Part shown: piece after piece, positions 7,419 to 11,869 of the stretch
Position numbering within the stretch: the stretch's first letter is position 1
How the letters are laid out: the number at the start of each line of letters is the position of its first letter
Source: an uncultured Collinsella sp.
GTDB lineage: Bacteria > Actinomycetota > Coriobacteriia > Coriobacteriales > Coriobacteriaceae
Reading direction: 5' to 3'
Assembly (NCBI GenBank): GCA_902478885.1
Contig: CABSMS010000067.1
Coordinates: forward strand, 1-11,869
Length of the DNA stretch: 11,869 bases
Made by a program: the position numbers and the translations under genes
Notes under the pieces: model-generated
What the model was told of the DNA's origin: nothing
Seen by the model: the letters and a program-made list of their open reading frames with translations, nothing else
The model's database searches: none

Positions 7419-8960
7419 ATGTCTAATGCACTTGGTCGCGACCTTGCAAAGCTGGTTGCCGCTGTTGACGCTGCCGCCTCTGAGTGCGGTCATGGCGCGT
7501 ATGGTCAGCACTTTCACCTTATGCCGCCGGCGGGTTGGCTCAACGACCCCAATGGTCTGTGCCAGGCTGACGGCGTGTTCCATGCCTACTTTCAGTATGC
7601 GCCGTTTGATGTGGACGGTGGCGTTAAGGCGTGGGGTCATACGACCAGCCGCGATCTGATGACCTGGGATTACGTGGGCGCTCCGCTGCTGCCCGACGAG
7701 CCGTTCGACTGCCACGGTGTGTACTCGGGCTCGGCGCTTGTCGAGGACGGCCGCATTCGCGTGCTGTATACGGGCAACGTTAAGCTTTCCGATGCGGACG
7801 GAACGTACGATTACGTCAATACCGGTCGACGCGCTGATACCGTCTATGTGGAGAGCGTTGATGGCCTTGCCGGTCGGGAGTTCAGCCAAAAGCGCGTGGT
7901 GCTGGCGTCCGAGGATTATCCCGAGGATTTGACCTGCCATGTGCGCGATCCCAAGGCGTGGCGTGACGCGGACGGGCGTTATCACATGGTGCTGGGCGCC
8001 CGTCGTCGCGTGGATGGTCCGCATGTCGATAGTCGATTTTGCGCCATGCACGGCGAGGGTGCCGGGCGCGATGTGGGCGAGATCTTGGTGTATGGCTCGG
8101 CCGACATGCTGAGCTGGGAGTTCGAGAGCCGCGTGTCTACGCCCGAGCGTTTTGGCTTTATGTGGGAGTGCCCGGGGTATCTGGAGCTTGAGGCGGATGG
8201 CGGTGTGCCGGCGAAGTGGTTGTCCTTCTCGCCCCAGGGGCTTGAGGGCGGTCGTTGGGACCGCGGCAATGTGTATGCAGCGGGCTACATGCCTGTAACG
8301 GGCGACATTACGGGCGGCAATGACGCTTATGAGCTGGGCGAGTTCCGCCTGTGGGACGCCGGTTTTGACTTCTATGCTCCGCAGGAGTTCATGTCCGAGG
8401 ATGGTCGCCACATTCTGATTGGCTGGATGGGCATGCCCGATGAGCCGACCTATGGCAACGCGCCTACCGTGGCGTGCGGCTGGCAGCACTGCATGACGGT
8501 GCCGCGCGAGCTTACGGCCGGTGATGGCGGCGTGGTGCTGCAGCAGCCGGTGCGCGAGATCGAGCTCCATTATGCCTCGGTGCGTGTGGGGGAGGGCTCG
8601 TTGGAGGTTGCTGGCGATACTTGCTTTGACGTTGTTGCCGACGGTGTCGACGGCGCGTTTGCCGCAACCGTTGATGGCGAGCTGAAGCTGGCGTTTGTGG
8701 CCGCTGAGGCCGAACTGCCTTCGCGCTTTGAGATGCGATTTACCGATGAGGGTCGCGCTTCTGCCGGCTGCGGTCGTACCGTGCGCTGGGAGCCCGTCGA
8801 CGAGGTTCGTAACGTGCGCATTGTTGGCGATGTCTCGTCGGTCGAGGTGTTTGTGAACGATGGCGCGCTTGCGTTTTCGACGCGCATCTATCCCGAGGCC
8901 TATGGCGTGACCGTTGACGCTCCGGGTGCGAGCGTGAACTATCACACGCTCAACATCTAG
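7419..8960 (+). CDS. scrB: Sucrose-6-phosphate hydrolase (GH32)
   Basis: A 513-residue glycoside hydrolase family 32 enzyme that splits sucrose-6-phosphate from the PTS into glucose-6-phosphate and fructose in the cytosol. All three catalytic motifs are intact: WLNDPNG with the nucleophile Asp43, RDPK with Asp177, and WECPGY with the acid/base Glu250. A five-bladed propeller domain comes first, and a C-terminal beta-sandwich covers about the last 150 residues. There is no signal peptide, so it is intracellular, unlike secreted levanases or invertases. The start has a weak ribosome site (TTAGGA, seven-base spacer). It lies 106 bases after the permease gene; that gap holds only a weak 6-bp stem (7333..7355) and no terminator, so both genes are probably on one transcript. 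A strong terminator ends the unit. Activity on short fructo-oligosaccharides is possible but cannot be judged. Confidence 0.92.
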   Translation: MSNALGRDLAKLVAAVDAAASECGHGAYGQHFHLMPPAGWLNDPNGLCQADGVFHAYFQYAPFDVDGGVKAWGHTTSRDLMTWDYVGAPLLPDEPFDCHGVYSGSALVEDGRIRVLYTGNVKLSDADGTYDYVNTGRRADTVYVESVDGLAGREFSQKRVVLASEDYPEDLTCHVRDPKAWRDADGRYHMVLGARRRVDGPHVDSRFCAMHGEGAGRDVGEILVYGSADMLSWEFESRVSTPERFGFMWECPGYLELEADGGVPAKWLSFSPQGLEGGRWDRGNVYAAGYMPVTGDITGGNDAYELGEFRLWDAGFDFYAPQEFMSEDGRHILIGWMGMPDEPTYGNAPTVACGWQHCMTVPRELTAGDGGVVLQQPVREIELHYASVRVGEGSLEVAGDTCFDVVADGVDGAFAATVDGELKLAFVAAEAELPSRFEMRFTDEGRASAGCGRTVRWEPVDEVRNVRIVGDVSSVEVFVNDGALAFSTRIYPEAYGVTVDAPGASVNYHTLNI

Positions 8961-8998
8961 GCGTTTCGTCGCATATCGGCGCTATACTGCAGCCGTTG

Positions 8999-9034
8999 CC
9001 CACGATGCGGGAAACATCCGCATCGTGGGTTTTT
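8999..9034 (+). terminator. Strong intrinsic terminator after the sucrose genes
   Basis: A perfect 12-bp stem (CCCACGATGCGG / CCGCATCGTGGG) with the 7-base loop GAAACAT is followed at once by TTTTT. It lies 38 bases past the hydrolase stop. It also lies right before the next gene, whose start codon is only 4 to 22 bases downstream, so this structure is inside the leader of any transcript that expresses that gene. Confidence 0.92.
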
Positions 9035-9056
9035 GCTTATGAAGGGATGGTGCCGT

Positions 9057-10049
9057 GTGGGCGTACAGCAGCTAGAAGAGGCTTGGGCTTTGAGGACCGG
9101 CGCGCGTGAGGCGCAGTTGCTTGCGGCCCCGCATGTGCCGGCAGGGCTGTCGCAGCTGGGGATTGTGCGTCCTTGCGACCGCCTGGTGGCCTTTGCGGAC
9201 GACTTTGTCGATGCGTTTGCGAGCGGCTTTGATTGCTGCGATGTTGCGCTGGTGGGCTCGCCGTCCGCCGAGGCGTTTGCCGCTGCGTCCGAGGGCTTTG
9301 ATGCTTCGTTTGATGCCGAGGGACCGCACCTGTGGTGGTTCGTTAACTCCATCGGCGGGTTTGGTCTGCGTGTGCCCGATCTGCGTGCGCTGGGTCGGGC
9401 GTCGCGTGAGGCCCATGCGCTGCTGGTTGTTGACAACACCGTGGCGTCGGCTTTTGGCTGCGATCCGCTGCGGCTGGGTGCCGTGCTGTCGCTCGAGGCG
9501 CTCGACCGCGTGTGTGCTGGTAAGGCGCCGCGCAAGCTCGTTGCCGCTTCGGTGGCGCGCTCGCAGCTCAAGCGCCATCGTGTGGATGCTGCTGCCGAGT
9601 GCGCGCATGCCCTGCTTGAGGGCTGTGGCTTGGCCAAGCTTGATATGCCTGCTGACGAGGCCGGTGTGCTGGAGCGCGGGCTGGACTCGCTCGATGCCCG
9701 CATGCAGGCACACTTCGACCGCGCCCGTGCGCTGGCCGAGTATCTGGCCGCCAACGAGATGGTGCGCAACGTGCGCTATCCCGGACTGAGCTCGCATCCC
9801 GATCATGCGGTTGCCACGGGAATCCTCGAGCATGGCTTTGGCCCGGCAGTTGAATTTGACCTTATCGAGCTTAGCGCGGGGGAGCTGTTCGATGCTTTGC
9901 CGGGGGAGTTTCGCACATCGCCCGCCGGCGGCGCAACGACGCGCCTTTCGGCCCCACGCGGCAAGCAGGGGAGCACCATCTGCCTCTTCGCCGGCACCGA
10001 CGACCCCTTGATCGTGGCCGCCACCCTAGACAACGCCCTCCGCAACTAG
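9057..10049 (+). CDS. Degenerate cystathionine gamma-synthase-like PLP-fold protein
   Basis: An intact 330-residue protein that resembles the Cys/Met metabolism PLP enzymes (cystathionine gamma-synthase and relatives). Kept features: LLVVDNTVAS (Asp126, the residue that contacts the PLP ring nitrogen in this family), the following LGA, and a C-terminal domain with AEYLAANEMVRNVRYPGLSSHPDH and FGPAVEFDL. Lost features: the SATK segment reads ALDR in an ungapped alignment from LGA, so the PLP lysine is gone (Arg151, or Val152 with a one-residue shift); the late carboxylate-binding LRLSVG segment reads ICLFAG; and about 50-60 N-terminal residues of the usual 380-400 are absent. Catalysis as a normal PLP enzyme is therefore unlikely. 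Start: GTG 9057 has GAAGGGA upstream; ATG 9039 or TTG 9033 are alternatives but sit in or against the terminator T tract. No frameshift or stop is seen, so it looks maintained. Function unknown. Confidence 0.75.
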   Translation: MGVQQLEEAWALRTGAREAQLLAAPHVPAGLSQLGIVRPCDRLVAFADDFVDAFASGFDCCDVALVGSPSAEAFAAASEGFDASFDAEGPHLWWFVNSIGGFGLRVPDLRALGRASREAHALLVVDNTVASAFGCDPLRLGAVLSLEALDRVCAGKAPRKLVAASVARSQLKRHRVDAAAECAHALLEGCGLAKLDMPADEAGVLERGLDSLDARMQAHFDRARALAEYLAANEMVRNVRYPGLSSHPDHAVATGILEHGFGPAVEFDLIELSAGELFDALPGEFRTSPAGGATTRLSAPRGKQGSTICLFAGTDDPLIVAATLDNALRN

Positions 10050-10067
10050 CTAAATCATCCTCGACTC

Positions 10068-10142
10068 CATAAGTTGCGGTGAAATAGGGATTGATTTACG
10101 GCTTTAACCGCATAAACAGTCCCTATTTCACCGCAACTTATG
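10068..10142. repeat. Perfect 23-bp inverted repeat with 29-base loop
   Basis: The arm at 10068..10090 (starting CATAAGTTGCGG) is the exact reverse complement of 10120..10142 (ending CCGCAACTTATG). The inner loop can pair further (GATTTA-like with TAAAC-like bases and CGG with CCG). No T tract follows on either strand, so it is not a standard terminator, although it lies between convergent genes. No target-site duplication is evident. The perfect arms suggest a recently acquired palindromic element (MITE or REP type) or a selected RNA structure. Confidence 0.8.
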
Positions 10143-10146
10143 AGAA

Positions 10147-10170
10147 GGGGCTGTGTGGCTATAAAGCCCC
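10147..10170 (-). terminator. Possible terminator of the ModE-like gene
   Basis: Read on the minus strand, GGGGCT and AGCCCC form a 6-bp stem around a 12-base loop just 12 bases past the stop codon, followed by TTCTCAT, a poor T tract. A smaller alternative stem (GGCT/AGCC) lies within it. It fits a weak intrinsic terminator. Confidence 0.4.
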
Positions 10171-10182
10171 GTCCCAAATTAG

Positions 10183-10527
10183 TTACTCTTTGATGCTGGC
10201 GATGAGGTCGTTTGCTTTGGTGGCAATGACGTTGTTGATGTCGGCCTGCAGCTCCTCGTAGACCGCTATGGCTCGCTCGCCGGCGGGGGTCAGGGTGGAC
10301 CCGCGGGCGCCGTCGCGCTCGATGAGCTTGCAGCCCAGCTGTCCTTCCGCCTCGTTCACAATGCGCCAGGCCTTGGAATACGCCATTTCCATGCTCTTGG
10401 CGGCGCGGTTGAGCGAGTGCTCGCGGGCGATACCCTGCAGCAGCAAGACGCAGCCGTGGCCGAACACGCCCGGCAGATCTTTGTCGCACGACTGAATGAC
10501 CAGTTTTGCCGTCGTCTTGTACTCCAT
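10183..10527 (-). CDS. ModE N-terminal-type winged-helix regulator
   Basis: A 114-residue DNA-binding protein that matches the N-terminal LysR-like winged helix of ModE, the molybdate-responsive regulator. Seen: FGHGCVLLLQGIAREHSLNRAAKS, then the recognition helix MAYSKAWRIVNEAEGQLGCKL, then a wing with RDGARGSTLTPAGERAI and a C-terminal helix for dimerisation. The TOBE/Mop molybdate-binding domains of full ModE (about 260 residues) are absent, as in many stand-alone ModE-N proteins, so it may not sense molybdate itself. Start: ATG 10527 has GGAG only three bases upstream; GTG 10536 (three residues longer) has GGAGAG close upstream and is about equally likely. It is transcribed away from guaB and converges with the PLP-fold gene. 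No molybdate transport or molybdoenzyme gene is in view, so its targets are unknown. Confidence 0.82.
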   Translation of the reverse strand: MEYKTTAKLVIQSCDKDLPGVFGHGCVLLLQGIAREHSLNRAAKSMEMAYSKAWRIVNEAEGQLGCKLIERDGARGSTLTPAGERAIAVYEELQADINNVIATKANDLIASIKE

Positions 10528-10552
10528 GCGCTCCACGTCTCTCCGCTAAAGT

Positions 10553-10567
10553 GTTTGCTGGGCAAAC
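10553..10567. promoter_or_regulatory. Small dyad upstream of the ModE-like gene
   Basis: GTTTGC-TGG-GCAAAC is a perfect 6-bp dyad 26 to 40 bases before the ModE-like start codon, followed by related bases (GCAAAGCCTGCGTCAAAC). It could be an operator, perhaps for the regulator itself, or a leader hairpin. No binding data can be read from the sequence. Confidence 0.35.
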
Positions 10568-10612
10568 GCAAAGCCTGCGTCAAACCCTCGTGTGCTCTTC
10601 TTAAATCATGCA

Positions 10613-10641
10613 TTGTAGCAGTCAAAGTGCGTTAAGATACT
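10613..10641 (+). promoter_or_regulatory. Candidate guaB promoter
   Basis: TTGTAG (10613..10618) and GATACT (10636..10641) are 17 bases apart and give three and four of six matches to the -35 and -10 consensus. Transcription would start near 10648, giving a leader of about 70 bases before guaB. The boxes are moderate matches only. Confidence 0.4.
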
Positions 10642-10650
10642 TCCCCAGTA

Positions 10651-10670
10651 TTGGGCGCCCAAGGTTGGGC
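10651..10670 (+). promoter_or_regulatory. Overlapping palindromes in the guaB leader
   Basis: TTGGGC occurs at 10651..10656 and 10665..10670 with GCCCAA between them at 10657..10662. The middle segment can pair with either neighbour, giving a 12-bp DNA palindrome TTGGGCGCCCAA or a GCCCAA-GG-TTGGGC hairpin, and flanking CCCAG/CTGGG can extend the structure. It sits at the predicted transcript start, so it may be an operator for a purine regulator or a switchable RNA leader. The role is inference. Confidence 0.4.
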
Positions 10671-10720
10671 TGGGTCCTACGAGGCCTGCAGCCGACCGGT
10701 CGCATGGAAAAAGGAGAAAC

Positions 10721-11830
10721 ATGGCTACGTTCTTTCCCGGTGAGTCCCACACGTTTTCGGAGTATCTGCTGGTCCCTGGTTACTCGTCCTCGCAGTGCAT
10801 CCCCAACAACGTCTCTCTTAAGACGCCGCTGACCCGCTTTAAGCGCGGTGAGAAGCCGGCAATCACCCTGAACATCCCCATGGTTTCCGCCATCATGCAG
10901 TCCGTCTCGGGCGTCGATATGGGTGTCGCGCTCGCTACCGAGGGTGGCCTGTCCTTCATTTACGGTTCCCAGAGCGCCGAGTCCGAGGCCGCTATGGTCA
11001 AGGCCGTCAAGGATCACAAGGCCGGTTTCGTTCAGTCCGATTCTACGCTGACCCCCGACATGACCATGGAGCAGGTCATCGAGCTCAAGGAGAAGACCGG
11101 TCACTCCACCATGCCGGTTACCGACGACGGCACTCCCAAGGGTAAGCTCCTGGGCATCGTCACCAGCCGTGACTATCGCCCCAGTCGCGATGACCACCAG
11201 ACGAAGGTCTCCGAGTTCATGACCCCGCGTGAGCAGCTCATCGTGGGCGACAAGAACATCAGCCTCAAGGTTGCCAACGACGTCATCTGGGACAACAAGC
11301 TTAACGCCCTGCCGATCGTCGACGACAACGATCACCTCATGGGCATTGTCTTCCGCAAGGACTACGACAGCCACAAGACCAACCCCAACGAGCTGCTCGA
11401 TAACGACAAGCGCTACATGGTCGGCGCCGGTATCAACACCCGCGACTATGCCGAGCGCGTGCCGCTGCTCATCGAGGCCGGTGCCGACGTTCTGTGCATC
11501 GATTCCTCCGAGGGCTTCAGCGAGTGGCAGAAGCGCACCATCGAGTGGATTCGCGCCAACTACGGCGAGGACGTCAAGGTCGGTGCCGGTAACGTCGTCG
11601 ACGCCGAGGGCTTCCGCTTCCTGGCAGACTGCGGTGCCGACTTCATCAAGGTCGGTATCGGCGGCGGTTCCATCTGCATTACCCGTGAGACCAAGGGTAT
11701 CGGCCGTGGCCAGGCCACCGCGCTGATCGACGTCTGCCGCGCTCGCGACGAGTACTACGAGGAGACCGGTGTCTACGTGCCCGTGTGCTCCGACGGCGGT
11801 ATCGTCTATGACTACCACATGACGCTCGCC
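10721..11830 (+). CDS. guaB: IMP dehydrogenase, 3' truncated
   Basis: First 370 residues of IMP dehydrogenase, which oxidises IMP to XMP with NAD in guanine nucleotide synthesis in the cytosol. The barrel begins with FSEYLLVPGYSS and LNIPMVSAIMQSVSG; two CBS domains are inserted at about residues 108-225 (STMPVTDDG, LGIVTSRDY, FMTPREQLIV, ALPIVDDND, MGIVFRKDY); then GADVLCIDSSEGFSEW and KVGAGNVVDAEGF of the barrel; and the catalytic loop GIGGGSICITRE with Cys319. The common GPGSICTTR version is changed to GGGSICITR with a GIGRGQAT flank, which I recall from a subgroup seen in Clostridia and other gut anaerobes. The frame runs straight into the adapter at 11831, so the last 130 or so residues are missing for a technical reason. 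The start ATG follows AAAAAGGAG (GGAG ends at 10716). A false minus-strand frame across this gene should be ignored. Confidence 0.93.
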
Positions 11831-11869
11831 CTGTCTCTTATACACATCTCCGAGCCCACGAGACTAGCG
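11831..11869 (+). other. Illumina Nextera i7-side adapter (sequencing artefact)
   Basis: Not genomic. 11831..11849 is the inverted Tn5 mosaic end CTGTCTCTTATACACATCT, 11850..11864 is the read-2 primer part CCGAGCCCACGAGAC, and 11865..11869 (TAGCG) are the first bases of the i7 index (consistent with the index I recall as N716). The genomic insert ends at 11830, inside guaB. Confidence 0.98.

Noticed and set aside
7392..8945. A 517-codon minus-strand open frame across scrB
   Set aside because: The plus strand encodes GH32 with all catalytic motifs; the minus product resembles no family and has the composition of an antisense shadow.
10068..10142. The 23-bp inverted repeat as an intrinsic bidirectional terminator
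   Set aside because: Neither strand has a T tract after the stem, and the loop is long; it is listed as a repeat instead.
49..11830. CRISPR arrays, tRNA or rRNA genes
   Set aside because: No regularly spaced direct repeats and no recognisable tRNA or rRNA sequence were seen; the insert is almost fully occupied by protein genes.
10622..11845. A 407-codon minus-strand open frame across guaB
   Set aside because: It begins inside the adapter (false peptide MYKRQ) and is antisense to clear IMP dehydrogenase.

Overview
The insert (49..11830) is high-GC, gene-dense bacterial DNA whose gene content and protein style suggest a gut Coriobacteriia, most likely Collinsella or a close relative. That is a judgement from family resemblance, not from a marker gene. 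Both ends of the window are Illumina Nextera adapter (1..48 and 11831..11869), so the first and last genes are cut artificially and the true genomic sequence is 11,782 bases.

Layout, left to right. (1) 49..4507, plus strand: a tightly packed, partly overlapping operon of pelG (5' truncated, Pel-type polysaccharide exporter), a Tat-type lipoprotein with a CotH-like atypical kinase domain, a VTC-domain (polyphosphate polymerase-like) protein and a DUF4956 membrane protein. The four very probably act together in making, exporting or modifying a cell-surface polymer; how CotH, VTC and DUF4956 contribute is not settled. (2) 4508..4746: a short hairpin at the operon end, then a 100-base imperfect inverted repeat, then the promoter and operator of the next gene. 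(3) 4747..8960, plus strand: a sucrose uptake and use module, made of a LacI-family repressor, a sucrose-type PTS EIIBC permease lacking an EIIA domain, and a GH32 sucrose-6-phosphate hydrolase. Three copies of one 14-base LacI-type operator sit where a local repressor would act: one over the repressor's own start site and two ahead of the permease. A strong intrinsic terminator follows (8999..9034). (4) 9057..10049: an intact gene related to the cystathionine gamma-synthase family that has lost the PLP-binding lysine and the N-terminal part, so it is probably a pseudoenzyme. It starts only about 20 bases after the terminator. (5) 10068..10142: a perfect 23-bp inverted repeat with a 29-base loop, lying between convergent genes. 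(6) Minus-strand 10183..10527: a short regulator with only the ModE N-terminal winged-helix domain. (7) 10721..11830, plus strand: the first 370 codons of guaB (IMP dehydrogenase), with a palindrome-rich leader.

The most interesting parts are the pelG-CotH-VTC-DUF4956 operon, the degenerate PLP-fold gene behind a terminator, and the two unexplained inverted repeats.
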